44,134 bases of DNA from Gammaproteobacteria bacterium (GCA_018647445.1 JABGTE010000099.1:1-44134); one strand, 5' to 3'; shown: positions 30,678-41,419, counted from the stretch's first letter. Numbers and translations are program-made. The notes: generated by a model not told the origin, from the sequence alone.

Positions 30678-30735
30678 ACCGCCTACCGGACGATACTGCA
30701 GGGGCTGCGCGTTTTAACGCAAACTCACATAAGCC

Positions 30736-31926
30736 TTAGAAATCTTGCACGGCCATCGGAACATCTGGTTCCTGCTCGTCTGAGTAATCAACACCCTCAA
30801 AATCGAAACCATGCAAATTCAAAAATGCCGCTCGATAGCCTTCGAAATCAGTCAACTCATCGAGGTTATCTTGGGTTACCTGCCCCCAGTGCGATTGGAC
30901 GTAATCTTGGATCTCCGGCTGTAACTCCCAGTCATCCATCCGAATACGACCCGACTCATCTCGTCTTTGACCCGCACTGAAGAGCTGAGTTCTGAACAAT
31001 CGATCGACCTGCTCTAGACAACCCTCGTGGGTGCCTGCTGCTTTCATTGCCTTGAATAACAAGGACAAGTAAACACTCATCCCAGGAATCGCGGATGCGG
31101 CTTGGGTCAATAAGCCCTTCATGACAATGACCGTCGCATGACCGTTGACCTCGGTGAGCTGCGACGAAAGCGCCTGCGCTGCCCGATCTAAGTCTTCTTT
31201 AGCCCGTCCAATCGTGCCGTTGTAATAGATTGGAAACGTGACTTCGCTGCCTAAGTACGTATAGTTCGTGGTTACACACCCTTGTGCTAAACATCCTTGG
31301 TCTTTCAACTGCCCGATCCAGTCTTCCCAGTCTTCACCACCCATCACTTGAACCGTTGCCGCAATTTCAGCCTCATCTGCGGGCTCAAGAGCAACCCGAC
31401 GTAACTCGCGAGAATTAAAATCAATGGTTGCGCCGCTAAAGGATTCACCAATGGGCTTGAGCACACTGCGAACCGTCTCACCCGATGCTAAGGTTCTCGC
31501 GGGCGCGGCCAGCGAATAAACCACCATATCAACTTTCCCCCAATCAGCTTTGATCGTCGCAATCACCGCATCTTTCATAGCCTGAGAAAAGGCGTCCCCA
31601 TTGAAGTTTTTAGCGTAGAGGCCCGCCGCCTCGGCCGCTTCAGTAAAGGCCGCCGACTTGTACCATCCAGGCGAGGCCGTCCGCCCCTTTAATGCTGGGC
31701 GCTCAAAGAAGACGCCGATCGTTTCGGCGCCACCCCCGAAGGCACTGGTGATACGGGTTGCCAAGCCATACCCGCCGGAAGCACCAATCACCAGCACCCG
31801 TTTTGGGACATTCAAAATAGGGCCGCCGCCTTTAATCTGATCAATTTGACTCATAACGTCGGCCGCGCAACCCGCAGGATGGGCCGTCGTGCATAAAAAT
31901 CCTTTAATTTTCGGCGCGATAATCAT
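30736..31926 (-). CDS. fabV: FabV-type trans-2-enoyl-ACP/CoA reductase (NADH)
   Basis: MIIAPKIKGFLCTTAHPAGCAADVMSQI, VLVIGASGGYGLATRI, VMKGLLTQAASAIPGMSVYLSLLF. Confidence 0.96.
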   Translation of the reverse strand: MIIAPKIKGFLCTTAHPAGCAADVMSQIDQIKGGGPILNVPKRVLVIGASGGYGLATRITSAFGGGAETIGVFFERPALKGRTASPGWYKSAAFTEAAEAAGLYAKNFNGDAFSQAMKDAVIATIKADWGKVDMVVYSLAAPARTLASGETVRSVLKPIGESFSGATIDFNSRELRRVALEPADEAEIAATVQVMGGEDWEDWIGQLKDQGCLAQGCVTTNYTYLGSEVTFPIYYNGTIGRAKEDLDRAAQALSSQLTEVNGHATVIVMKGLLTQAASAIPGMSVYLSLLFKAMKAAGTHEGCLEQVDRLFRTQLFSAGQRRDESGRIRMDDWELQPEIQDYVQSHWGQVTQDNLDELTDFEGYRAAFLNLHGFDFEGVDYSDEQEPDVPMAVQDF

Positions 31927-32759
31927 TTGGTTTTCCTTTTTCGGGTCCGCTTTCGAACAACTGCAATGGCGCCCGTCTCAGCGTCTATTTGAGATTGAGA
32001 TCGGATCATTAGAAACAACCCCAATATTACCATAGGCACGCAGAGCACTTGGCCCTGGGTCAGCCAGCCCAAAGCGACAAACCCCATGTGCGGATCAGGC
32101 GCTCTAAAAAACTCTGTAATAAACCGGAAGGTAGCGTACAGCACCAAGAAAGCACCAGAGTTAAACCCAAGGCCCCGCCGCTGACGCGCGATTAGATAAA
32201 CCAATCCAAACAACACGGGCCCTTCAAGGCTCATTTGATAAAGGCTCGATGGGTGTCGGCCGACCAGATCGCCTGGGTAAATCAAAGCCCAAGGTACGTC
32301 CGTGATTCGACCCGGCAACTCGCCATTGATAAAGTTACCGATTCGGCCAAGCCCTAAGGCGAGCGGGGCGCCGGGGGCCACAAAATCAGTGACCTCTAAA
32401 AACCGACGACCATGGCGCCGTGCATACAACGCAAGCGCTGCAATGACGCCCAAGAGGCCACCATGAAAAGACATGCCGCCCTGCCATATCCGTAGTAGCG
32501 ACAAAGGGTCATTTAAAAATTGATCAAAGCCATAAAACAGCACATAGCCCATTCGCCCACCTAAAATGACGCCAAAGACCCCATAGGAAATCAAGTCCCA
32601 AAGGGCATCTCGCGTCCAGGGCTGGCTTTGCATGGGGCTCATGCTCAACAAGATGCGCCAACAAACGAAGAAGCCTAAAAGATAAGAAATGGCATACCAG
32701 TGAATATTGAGAGGTCCAAGCGAAATAGCCACGGGATCAATAATGGGATAGTTGAACAT
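31923..32759 (-). CDS. lgt: Prolipoprotein diacylglyceryl transferase
   Basis: GGRMGYVLFYG, GLGRIGNFINGELPGRITD, HPSSLYQMSLEG. Confidence 0.97.
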   Translation of the reverse strand: MFNYPIIDPVAISLGPLNIHWYAISYLLGFFVCWRILLSMSPMQSQPWTRDALWDLISYGVFGVILGGRMGYVLFYGFDQFLNDPLSLLRIWQGGMSFHGGLLGVIAALALYARRHGRRFLEVTDFVAPGAPLALGLGRIGNFINGELPGRITDVPWALIYPGDLVGRHPSSLYQMSLEGPVLFGLVYLIARQRRGLGFNSGAFLVLYATFRFITEFFRAPDPHMGFVALGWLTQGQVLCVPMVILGLFLMIRSQSQIDAETGAIAVVRKRTRKRKTK

Positions 32760-32822
32760 AGCTGGCCCTCGGTGCCTTCTGCTAACATGTTACCTTCACC
32801 GCGCTTTTGGATTGCCCGCGAT

Positions 32823-33545
32823 ATGTGCCTCATCTTATTGGCCTACCAACACAATGAACACCATCGCCTTGTCGTGGCTGCCAATCGGGACGAATTCTAC
32901 GGCAGACCCTCAGCTTCTGCCAAATTCTGGTCCGATGCCCCAAATCTTTTAGCGGGTCGTGACTTGGAAGCCGGAGGTACCTGGTTAGGTGTGGACGAAA
33001 AAGGTCGTTTTGCCGCGGTCACCAATTACCGGCGAACCCCAAGCGATGAGGATAAAACCCGAAGTCGCGGCGATTTAGCCCAACAGTTTTTATGTGGCCA
33101 GCAGTCCGCTGAGACCTTTTACCAAGAGGTGGGTCCCTACCGGGAAGATTATCGCGGGTTCAATTTATTACTGATGGATGACACCGGATTGTTCTATGGC
33201 AATAATTTGAGCGACAGGCTGCAGCCTTTGCCGCCAGGAATCTATGGGTTATCCAATCAGCGCTTAAACTGCGACTGGCCAAAAGTAACGGAGGGTCAGG
33301 ATCGCCTCGAATCGACCTTAGCGGGCCCAGACCTTGAAATCGATGCCCTTCTGGAAATTTTACGCGACGCTGGCGATACACGCCCCTTCTCGAACAGTTT
33401 CATTGCATCTGAAGATTACGGCACCTGCGTCTCGTCGGCCCTAATCGTTCAACACTCCGGAGACGTTCTTTTCACAGAGCAAGGCTTCCATTCAGGCGGC
33501 GGGGCAGGTGATCGAGCCAACTTCAGTTACCGCGCGCGCCCCTAA
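32823..33545 (+). CDS. NRDE / TANGO2-family protein
   Basis: MCLILLAYQ...VVAANRDEFYGRPS, WSDAPNLLAGRDLEAGGTWLGV; Met-Cys N-terminus supports start at 32823. Confidence 0.93.
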   Translation: MCLILLAYQHNEHHRLVVAANRDEFYGRPSASAKFWSDAPNLLAGRDLEAGGTWLGVDEKGRFAAVTNYRRTPSDEDKTRSRGDLAQQFLCGQQSAETFYQEVGPYREDYRGFNLLLMDDTGLFYGNNLSDRLQPLPPGIYGLSNQRLNCDWPKVTEGQDRLESTLAGPDLEIDALLEILRDAGDTRPFSNSFIASEDYGTCVSSALIVQHSGDVLFTEQGFHSGGGAGDRANFSYRARP

Positions 33546-35800
33546 CGACGAACCCGAATTAATTGGCCCAAGCCTGCTTCGGCCAGGGTCTCATCCGTCC
33601 GGCGTTTAACCTCTTGAGCCGTTTCAAGCTGTAATACCTCATCCAGCAAGGCTTTTGCCGCAGCCAAGGTGAGGCTGGTCAGCACTTTTTTGACCACCAA
33701 CAGGTTAGGCGAATTCATTGACAGCACCTGATACCCCATCGCCATAAGCAGCAACGCGGCGCCGGGATTGCCGGCCATCTCGCCACATATGCCAACGCCC
33801 TTGCCAGCCTTAATCGCAGCATCCGCAACCTGTTTAAGGGCTTTCAAAACGGCGGGATGAAATTCTTGATAGAGTCCAGCAACCTGCGCGTTATTTCGAT
33901 CAACCGCCAGCATATACTGGACCAAATCGTTGCTGCCAACGGACAGGAAATCCACTCGCTTCAGCAAAGCTTCCGCTTGATAAACAGCCGCCGGCACCTC
34001 AATCATCACCCCAATATCGGGTCGTCTGAAAACAACGCCCTCTTCCTCAACTTCTCGAACGCACTGATCGATAAGTTGCCGGGCCATATCCACTTCAGCA
34101 ATGCTACTCACCATTGGCAGCATAATTCTAAGATAGCAATCAATGCCTTCACTGGCGCGAATCATGGCGCGAATCTGGGCAATAAAGATCTCCGGGTGAT
34201 CCAGAGACACCCGAATACCGCGCCACCCTAAAAAGGGGTTCTCCTCTTGGATCGGGAAATAGGGCAGCGCTTTATCGCCGCCAATATCGAGGGTTCTCAT
34301 AGTGACGGGTCTGGGTGAAAAGGCTAGCAAATGCGCTCGATAGATTTGACGCTGCTCTTCTTCGGTCGGAAAAGCCTCGCTCATCATGTAATGGATTTCC
34401 GTACGATACAGCCCCACACCTTCGGCGCCTCGCTCCAACGACCGAGCGACATCCGAAAACAACCCGGTGTTGACCCAAAGCCGAGTTCGATGCCCATCCG
34501 GCGTGATACACGGCGCAGGGGCTAAACCTTCCAAGTCTCGTGTGAGTTCAGCCTCTTCTTCCGCACGTTTTCGGTATTGCCGACGCTGGGTATTGGTGGG
34601 GGCAGTGACAATCACGCCTTGAAAGCCATCCACAATAATGTCGCCGCCATCAATCAACGGCATCGGCAAGTCTTGGACGCCCATGACTGTTGGGACCGCA
34701 AGCGCTTCGGCCAAAATCGCGAGATGCGAGTTCACCGAACCGCGACCAGAAACAATCCCTTTCAGTCTATCTCTCGGCACGGCGGCCAAATCTGACAACG
34801 ACAAATCATCCCCGACCAGAATCGTGTCCTTTGGGAAATGAAGCCTGCGCCGGTTACGCTTTTCAAGGTGACTGAGCATCCGATTGCCGAGTTCCCTTAA
34901 ATCGTTGGAACGCTCTCGCAAATAGGTATCTTCCATCAAATCAAATCGAGCAAGATGAGTCTCGATCGTTTGCTTTAACGCGCCTTGCGCCCACTGTCCC
35001 TTTTTAATGCCCTGAACTACTTCCTTCGGAATCGCGCCTTCATCCAACATCATCAAATACGCATCAAATAACCCAAGGGTATCTTCGCGAAGGTCATTTG
35101 CCATTTTTTTGGCAATGCTCTCCACTTCAGCCCGGGTCTCCGCAACCGCCTTGGTAAATCGATCGATCTCACGCGCAACATTTCGTACTTTTCGGTAAGG
35201 CACTTGGCTCAGATCGACCGAGGGATAAATCACGATGGCGACGCCAAGAGCAACACCCGGCGCTCCCGGGGCGCCATGAAATGTTCGCGATGATTTTCGG
35301 CGGCTCACCGCCAGCAGCCCCGTCACTTTCGCATGCGCAATCAAACCCGCTAACTGCGCCGAAAGTGTCACTAAGAAGGCTTCTTCACTCTCATCAAAGC
35401 GGCGCTTTTCTCGCTGCTGAACAACCAAAACGCCCAGCGTGTGTCCTTGGTGGATGATCGGCACACCTAAGAAAGCGTTAAACTCATCCTCACCAATTTC
35501 AGCAATATATTGATTACGTGGGTGCTGCGTTACCGCTTCGACGTTAAGCGGCTCGGCGCGCTCAGCAACATAGCCCACCAAACCCTCGCCGAGTCCCAGG
35601 CTGACCTTTCCCACAACGGACTGATTCAAGCCCCGGGTTGCTCTAAATACATAACGGTTTTGCTTATCATCGAGCAAGTAAACGCTACAGACTTCGGTTG
35701 TCATGATGCCGCGCACACGATCAACGGTCACCTCGAGCGCCGCAGTTAAATCCGGCGCCGTGCTAACCTCTTGAACAACTCTACGAAGTGCTTCGAGCAC
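33542..35800 (-). CDS. ptsP: PEP-protein phosphotransferase PtsP (EI-Ntr) with GAF domain
   Basis: N-terminal GAF; GRGSVNSHLAILAEALAVPTVMG phospho-His region; PEP-utilising C-terminal domain (GSNDLVQYMLAVDR, GICGEMAGNP). Confidence 0.97.
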   Translation of the reverse strand: MLEALRRVVQEVSTAPDLTAALEVTVDRVRGIMTTEVCSVYLLDDKQNRYVFRATRGLNQSVVGKVSLGLGEGLVGYVAERAEPLNVEAVTQHPRNQYIAEIGEDEFNAFLGVPIIHQGHTLGVLVVQQREKRRFDESEEAFLVTLSAQLAGLIAHAKVTGLLAVSRRKSSRTFHGAPGAPGVALGVAIVIYPSVDLSQVPYRKVRNVAREIDRFTKAVAETRAEVESIAKKMANDLREDTLGLFDAYLMMLDEGAIPKEVVQGIKKGQWAQGALKQTIETHLARFDLMEDTYLRERSNDLRELGNRMLSHLEKRNRRRLHFPKDTILVGDDLSLSDLAAVPRDRLKGIVSGRGSVNSHLAILAEALAVPTVMGVQDLPMPLIDGGDIIVDGFQGVIVTAPTNTQRRQYRKRAEEEAELTRDLEGLAPAPCITPDGHRTRLWVNTGLFSDVARSLERGAEGVGLYRTEIHYMMSEAFPTEEEQRQIYRAHLLAFSPRPVTMRTLDIGGDKALPYFPIQEENPFLGWRGIRVSLDHPEIFIAQIRAMIRASEGIDCYLRIMLPMVSSIAEVDMARQLIDQCVREVEEEGVVFRRPDIGVMIEVPAAVYQAEALLKRVDFLSVGSNDLVQYMLAVDRNNAQVAGLYQEFHPAVLKALKQVADAAIKAGKGVGICGEMAGNPGAALLLMAMGYQVLSMNSPNLLVVKKVLTSLTLAAAKALLDEVLQLETAQEVKRRTDETLAEAGLGQLIRVRR

Positions 35801-36290
35801 GATTTTTAACCTCTGGTAGGCATTGCCTTAAAAAGGGCGCGAGTTCTTTTAAAGCCCGCCGATACGCATCTTGCTTTGGCGCCCAAACCGCCCCGACCGG
35901 ATACCAATAAGGAACCCAGTCCCAATCATCAAATTCTGGATGCCGATCCTGATCCAGTACAAACTGATGCGCATCATCCAAGATTTTAAGTAACCCATAC
36001 TTTTGTTTTTGTCCGACATAGTTAGACTGGTTGTTTTTCAACATGTGCTTCGGCAGCCGGTAACGGTACCACGGCTTGGTCACCGCAATCAGCTGAACCT
36101 GTTCTGCGACCAGGCCCGTTTCTTCCTGGAGCTCTCGATATAACGCCGCCTCGGTTGATTCTCCCGCTTCAATACCGCCCTGAGGGAACTGCCAGGCTGA
36201 TTGCTGGCGCCGCTTGCCCCAGAAAACTTGTCCCGCGCTATTCGCGATGACGATACACACGTTGGGTCGGTAACCCTGTTGATCAATCAT
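35781..36290 (-). CDS. rppH: RNA pyrophosphohydrolase (Nudix)
   Basis: MIDQQGYRPNVCIVIAN, Nudix box GGIEAGESTEAALYRELQEETGL; upstream of ptsP as in E. coli. Confidence 0.97.
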   Translation of the reverse strand: MIDQQGYRPNVCIVIANSAGQVFWGKRRQQSAWQFPQGGIEAGESTEAALYRELQEETGLVAEQVQLIAVTKPWYRYRLPKHMLKNNQSNYVGQKQKYGLLKILDDAHQFVLDQDRHPEFDDWDWVPYWYPVGAVWAPKQDAYRRALKELAPFLRQCLPEVKNRARSTS

Positions 36291-36390
36291 ATTGATTTGT
36301 TCCCAGACACCTTATACTTTAATCAGCCGCCTTTTGGCGACCTATGCACCTATACCATGGATCACCCCCGCAATCGAGAGGAGACCGGTT

Positions 36391-37059
36391 TTGCCCCTAG
36401 CTATTTTTGACCTTGATGAAACGCTGCTGAGTGGCGACAGCGATCATGCTTGGGGCGAATTTCTCGTTTCAAAGGCGTTGGTCGATGGCGTGCAGTTTAA
36501 ATCCGAAAATGATCGTTTTTACGAGCAATATCGCAACGGCCAACTCGATGTCGCGCGCTACTTGGCATTTTCCTGCGCGCCACTGGCCCGCATTCCGTAC
36601 CAAACCTTAGAGATCCTGCATACCGAATTTATGGCAACGATCATCGAGCCGATTATTTTACCAAAAGGACGCGCTTTAATCGCGCAGCATCAGGCGCAAG
36701 GTGACTTTGTCATGGTGATTACCGCAACCCTCGATTTCATTACGCGCCCGATCGTCTCAGCACTCGGCATCAACACCCTGCTCGCCCCCGTTGCAGAATT
36801 CAAAAACGGACAATACACCGGCCAAGTGCCGGGTATTGCAACCCTGGGTCAAGGCAAAGTAGATCGCCTTGCGCTCTGGTTAGAGGACCAACCCTTCACC
36901 CTGCAAGGCAGCACTTTTTATTCCGACAGTCGCAACGACCTGCCGCTGCTGCAACAGGTCGATCATCCGGTCTGTGTTGACCCGGACCCCGTGCTACGCG
37001 CCCACGCCGAGGCCCATGATTGGCCCATTATTAGCTTGAGGGGCGCAATTGACGGTTAA
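36391..37059 (+). CDS. HAD-IB (SerB-like) phosphatase, probable TTG start
   Basis: [28 protein letters not shown] at 36391 preceded by GAGAGGAG; the track's start at 36292 gives an implausible N-terminus. Confidence 0.9.
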   Translation: MPLAIFDLDETLLSGDSDHAWGEFLVSKALVDGVQFKSENDRFYEQYRNGQLDVARYLAFSCAPLARIPYQTLEILHTEFMATIIEPIILPKGRALIAQHQAQGDFVMVITATLDFITRPIVSALGINTLLAPVAEFKNGQYTGQVPGIATLGQGKVDRLALWLEDQPFTLQGSTFYSDSRNDLPLLQQVDHPVCVDPDPVLRAHAEAHDWPIISLRGAIDG

Positions 37060-38519
37060 GCGTTGACCTTGACCGCCAAATCTAAATCTCGAGCGGCCTT
37101 AACATCATCCAAGCGGGTGACGGGCAAAGTGTGCGGCGCCGTCGTCACCAGCGTTGGGTCGGTCATCGCCTCTTGTCGAATCTGAGTCATCGCCGCGACA
37201 AAACCGTCGATTTCTGCTTTTGACTCCGTCTCTGTCGGCTCAATCAAAAGACACTCTGGGACCAATAGCGGGAAATAGGTCGTCGGTGCATGGTAACCAT
37301 AGTCCAGCAGTCGTTTCGCAAAATCCATTGCCGTGACCTGTTGGTGCTTGGCTTCACTCGAGAGGGTGACTATGAATTCATGGGTCGCACGGCGCCCGGG
37401 ATAAGCTAACGTGTAGCCCGCCTTCTCCAATGACGTCGCCAGATAATTCGCATTGAGTGTTGCGTATGCGCCCACGCGATTCATGCCCTCGGCGCCCAGT
37501 AAACGTGCGTAGGCGTAAGCTCGGAGCAAAATACCGGCGTTGCCCATAAAACTCGATAAACGGCCGATCGTGTCGGGAATATCGTTCTGATCCAACCAGC
37601 GGTAGGTCCCATCTTCATCCCTGCCAACCGTTGGTGTCGGTAAAAAAGGCGCCAGACGCGCGCCCACACCCACCGGACCTGAACCTGGACCACCGCCCCC
37701 GTGGGGGGTGGCAAAGGTTTTATGAAGGTTCATGTGCAGGACATCAAAACCCATATCCCCGGGTCGGACTTTACCCAAGATCGCATTCAAGTTCGCGCCA
37801 TCGTAATACAAAAGCCCACCGGCCTCGTGCACGGTCTCCGCTATTTCCTGGACCTGGCGCTCAAAGACACCACAGGTTGATGGATTGGTCATCATGAGAC
37901 CAGCAGTTCTTGGACCCACCGCGGCCTTGAGCGCCTCAAGGTCGACATCCCCTTCTTTTGTCACAGGGATTTCTCGAACCACGAAACCGCACATCACCGC
38001 GGTTGCAGGGTTTGTTCCGTGAGCGGCTTCTGGCACTAGAATCTCAACTCGCTCGTTATCGCCGCGCTTTTGGTGATAAGCGCGAATCATCGCAACCCCC
38101 GCGAATTCGCCTTGGGCACCCGCCATGGGGGTAAGTGACACGGCCTGCATACCGGTCACATCTTTTAAATAGTTTTGCAGTTCATAGGCGCATGACAAGT
38201 ACCCTTGGCTGTTGGCTAGAGGCGCTAGTGGATGTCGTTTTAGAAACCCGGGAATACTCGCGACCGCATGGGCGCCGCGCGGATTGTATTTCATCGTGCA
38301 GGACCCAAGCGGATAAAACTGTTTATCAATGGCGAAGTTCTTGGACGACAGGTTGGTGTAATGCCGGACCACTTCCAGTTCAGACACCTCCGGCAGCCCG
38401 AGAGCGCTCAATCGCACGTGAGCACCCAGATCGTTCGCCAGCTCGGAAGAAACCCCTTTTGCAGCAACATACTGGGCTCTGGCCATTCGGCCAGGCCGAC
38501 TGTGTTCGTAAATCAACAT
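37056..38519 (-). CDS. gcvPB: Glycine dehydrogenase (decarboxylating) subunit 2
   Basis: PLP-Lys region [36 protein letters not shown]. Confidence 0.97.
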   Translation of the reverse strand: MLIYEHSRPGRMARAQYVAAKGVSSELANDLGAHVRLSALGLPEVSELEVVRHYTNLSSKNFAIDKQFYPLGSCTMKYNPRGAHAVASIPGFLKRHPLAPLANSQGYLSCAYELQNYLKDVTGMQAVSLTPMAGAQGEFAGVAMIRAYHQKRGDNERVEILVPEAAHGTNPATAVMCGFVVREIPVTKEGDVDLEALKAAVGPRTAGLMMTNPSTCGVFERQVQEIAETVHEAGGLLYYDGANLNAILGKVRPGDMGFDVLHMNLHKTFATPHGGGGPGSGPVGVGARLAPFLPTPTVGRDEDGTYRWLDQNDIPDTIGRLSSFMGNAGILLRAYAYARLLGAEGMNRVGAYATLNANYLATSLEKAGYTLAYPGRRATHEFIVTLSSEAKHQQVTAMDFAKRLLDYGYHAPTTYFPLLVPECLLIEPTETESKAEIDGFVAAMTQIRQEAMTDPTLVTTAPHTLPVTRLDDVKAARDLDLAVKVNA

Positions 38520-39883
38520 GTTGCTTTGACCTCCTCGATCATCTCAGCCAACAACCGCGCAAACTGATCGATATCTGCAGCGGTTTTCGTTTCGGTCACG
38601 TTCACCAGCAGGCAATGGTCCATGCCGGTTACCCAATCTCCGAGGGCAAGGCCTGGCAGGACCCCATGTGCCGCCATCTTTTCAACGACCAAACTGGCGT
38701 CTACTGGCAGTGCCAAAACACGCTCATGAAATACAGGCCCGCTAAAGCGCGCCGTGACACCATCGATCTGACAAGCTAACTCCGTTAACGCGTTCATCCC
38801 TGAATGGGCGGTAAGCGCGACCTGACGCAGGCCCTCATTGCCTAGCAAACTCATATAAATCGTGGCTGCGGTCACCAACAACCCTTGATTAGTGCAAATA
38901 TTGGAAGTCGCTTTGCCCCGGCGGATATGCTGCTCCCGAGCTTGCAACGTCAGCGTGTAGCCTGGCTGACCCGTTTGGTCCACCGTCCGGCCAATAATTC
39001 GACCCGGCATTTGTCGTACAAATTGCTGCCGACAACACATAAATCCCAAATACGGGCCCCCAGACGCGAGCGGTATACCAAGGGGTTGACCCTCACCAAC
39101 GGCAATATCGGCACCCCGAGCGCCCCATTCACCCGGCGGTTTGATGAGCGCCAAGGCCGTTGGATTGACGACCCCAATCACCAGCGCGTCGGCGCTCGCT
39201 GCCTGGTCGGTCAAATAATCGACGTCATCCAGACCACCGAAAAAGTTCGGATAACTGATGACCAACGCCGCGGCATCGTCTAGAGCCGCCTCGACGGACC
39301 CGAGCAGGCAGCCTGTATTGGGATCGTAATCGAGTACATCGAGGATCAAGCCCTGATTTTTAACAATCGTCTGGCAGACCGCGTGATAGTTGGGGTTGAG
39401 GTTGCCCGCGACCACGATACGATTGCTTTTGTTGGTTTTGTTGGCTCGAACCGCCATCAACATGGCCTCCGCCAAGGCGGTTGCGCCGTCGTAGACAGAG
39501 GCATTGGCGACATCCATTGCCGTGAGCCGCGTCATCATAGTTTGAAATTCATAAATGAGTTGCAACGTACCTTGAGAGGCTTCCGCTTGATAAGGCGTAT
39601 AGGCTGTCATAAATTCGCCGCGCCCCACCAAGTCCCAAACCGCCGCCGGGATATGATGCTCGTAGGCACCTGCGCCTAAAAAGCTCAAGTCAACTTCGTC
39701 AATTCGCGCGCGTTGATCCATCAACCGCTGCAGCGCCATCTCAGAAATACCCGCGGGCACCTCAGTTAAGGACGCAGCGCGCAAATTTTCTGGGATTTCA
39801 TCAAACAACGCGTCGATATTGGGCACCCCGATGGCGCCTAACATTTCCTGCTCGTCTAATGCCGTATGGGGAATAAAGGGCAT
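38513..39883 (-). CDS. gcvPA: Glycine dehydrogenase (decarboxylating) subunit 1
   Basis: [65 protein letters not shown]. Confidence 0.97.
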   Translation of the reverse strand: MPFIPHTALDEQEMLGAIGVPNIDALFDEIPENLRAASLTEVPAGISEMALQRLMDQRARIDEVDLSFLGAGAYEHHIPAAVWDLVGRGEFMTAYTPYQAEASQGTLQLIYEFQTMMTRLTAMDVANASVYDGATALAEAMLMAVRANKTNKSNRIVVAGNLNPNYHAVCQTIVKNQGLILDVLDYDPNTGCLLGSVEAALDDAAALVISYPNFFGGLDDVDYLTDQAASADALVIGVVNPTALALIKPPGEWGARGADIAVGEGQPLGIPLASGGPYLGFMCCRQQFVRQMPGRIIGRTVDQTGQPGYTLTLQAREQHIRRGKATSNICTNQGLLVTAATIYMSLLGNEGLRQVALTAHSGMNALTELACQIDGVTARFSGPVFHERVLALPVDASLVVEKMAAHGVLPGLALGDWVTGMDHCLLVNVTETKTAADIDQFARLLAEMIEEVKATC

Positions 39884-39905
39884 CTAGGGTTTCCTCAAAA
39901 GCAAA

Positions 39906-40301
39906 TCAGTGATCGTCCGCCGCGCAGAGCGCCCGATAATCCTCTGGTGTCAGTAATTCATTCAAAGCATTGCCATCAACGGGCTGCAGCTTGAAAAACC
40001 AGCCCCCTTCAAAGGGCGCCTCATTGACCGTTTCCGGCGCAGAATCAAGCGCGTCATTACAGACAAGGATCGTGCCGGCAACCGGCGCGTAAATATCAGA
40101 GGCCGCTTTAACAGACTCAACAACAGCCACTTCTTCACCGGCCTGGACCGTTCGACCTACCTCCGGTAATTCAACGAATACGACGTCTCCCAAGGCATCC
40201 TGAGCGTGATCACTGATGCCAACCGTCACGGTGCCATCAGCTTCTAATCGCGCCCACTCATGGGAAGACAGATAGCGAATATTGTCTCGAGTTTCAGCCA
40301 T
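39906..40301 (-). CDS. gcvH: Glycine cleavage system H protein
   Basis: VVFVELPEVGRTV, lipoyl-Lys motif VVESVKAASDIYAPVAG. Confidence 0.98.
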   Translation of the reverse strand: MAETRDNIRYLSSHEWARLEADGTVTVGISDHAQDALGDVVFVELPEVGRTVQAGEEVAVVESVKAASDIYAPVAGTILVCNDALDSAPETVNEAPFEGGWFFKLQPVDGNALNELLTPEDYRALCAADDH

Positions 40302-40331
40302 AATTCATGGTCCTCATGGTGGTGATAGATT

Positions 40332-41417
40332 TTACGAAATTACTGTGTAAACGGGCTTGCCGTGCCGCACGAACGGTAACGAAACGGGTTCTACCGGTAG
40401 TCTTTTTCCCCGAATTTCGACAAACAACGGCTGGGCTGATGCGCTGACTCGCGCAAATCCAATGCCGCACTGTAACGTTGGCGAGAAGGCCCCACTGGTC
40501 AGCTCACCAACACACGCGTCCCCGCTATAAATCGGGTAATGGGCTCGGAGCACACCCCGCTCTTTTAGCATTACCCCAATTAAACGCGGCTGAACATGAG
40601 CGGCACGCGCAGCTTGCACGGCCCCTTCCCCACTGAAATCTCGGCCATTATGAACCACCGTCCAAGCCATGTTACAAGCAATCGGGGAGACCCCTTCATC
40701 CATATCGCTGCCATAAAGATTCATGCCCGCTTCGAGCCGCAAGGTGTCGCGCGCGCCCAGGCCAATGGGGCGAACGCCGCCCGCTAATAACGCTTGCCAA
40801 AGCGTTTCAACGTCTGCGTTCGGTAAAATGATTTCCGCGCCCTGCTCGCCGGTATACCCCGTACGGGCAATAAACCAATCGCCCACAGCGCCACTTTCAA
40901 ATACGGCCAATTGGCTGAGCAAACTCGCTTGGGCTGGGTTAAGGACAGACTGCAGGATGCTCAGCGCTTCCGGGCCTTGCACGGCGAGAATGGACAGCTG
41001 CCCAGGCGTTGCGACAACCACCCCAAAGGGTTCTGCACAAGCCCTGATCCAGGCCAGATCTTTTTCACGGGTGGCACAATTCACAATCAGGCGGTACCCG
41101 TCAGCCAATCGATAAACGATCAAATCATCCAGGACACCGCCCTCGTGATTCAGCATGGCACTGTAAAGGGCTTGGCCCGAAGCCTTCAATCGATCAACAT
41201 CATTCGCCAATAATTTTCGCAGAAAGAGTTTGGCTTCCGAGCCAAGAATATCAATGACCGTCATGTGGGAGACATCAAACATCCCTGCAGACTCTCGGAC
41301 CCATTGATGCTCATCCAACTGGGAGCCATAGTGAATGGGCATTTCCCAACCCCCAAAATCCACCATTTTTCCGCCAGCATCAATATGGCATGAATTGAGA
41401 CACGTTTTCTTAAGCAT
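40332..41417 (-). CDS. gcvT: Aminomethyltransferase (T protein)
   Basis: GGKMVDFGGWEMPIHYG, MFDVSHMTVIDI, ARTGYTGEQGAEI, GLGARDTLRLEAGMNLYG. Confidence 0.97.
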   Translation of the reverse strand: MLKKTCLNSCHIDAGGKMVDFGGWEMPIHYGSQLDEHQWVRESAGMFDVSHMTVIDILGSEAKLFLRKLLANDVDRLKASGQALYSAMLNHEGGVLDDLIVYRLADGYRLIVNCATREKDLAWIRACAEPFGVVVATPGQLSILAVQGPEALSILQSVLNPAQASLLSQLAVFESGAVGDWFIARTGYTGEQGAEIILPNADVETLWQALLAGGVRPIGLGARDTLRLEAGMNLYGSDMDEGVSPIACNMAWTVVHNGRDFSGEGAVQAARAAHVQPRLIGVMLKERGVLRAHYPIYSGDACVGELTSGAFSPTLQCGIGFARVSASAQPLFVEIRGKRLPVEPVSLPFVRHGKPVYTVIS

Positions 41418-41419
41418 AG

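Noticed and set aside
38513-38519. Possible frameshift splitting a single gcvP
   Set aside because: Both halves have proper starts, stops and the known GcvPA/GcvPB domain boundaries; a genuine two-subunit form.
38135-38779. 214-aa plus-strand ORF antisense to gcvPB/gcvPA
   Set aside because: Opposite well-conserved gcvP coding sequence; composition typical of antisense translation.
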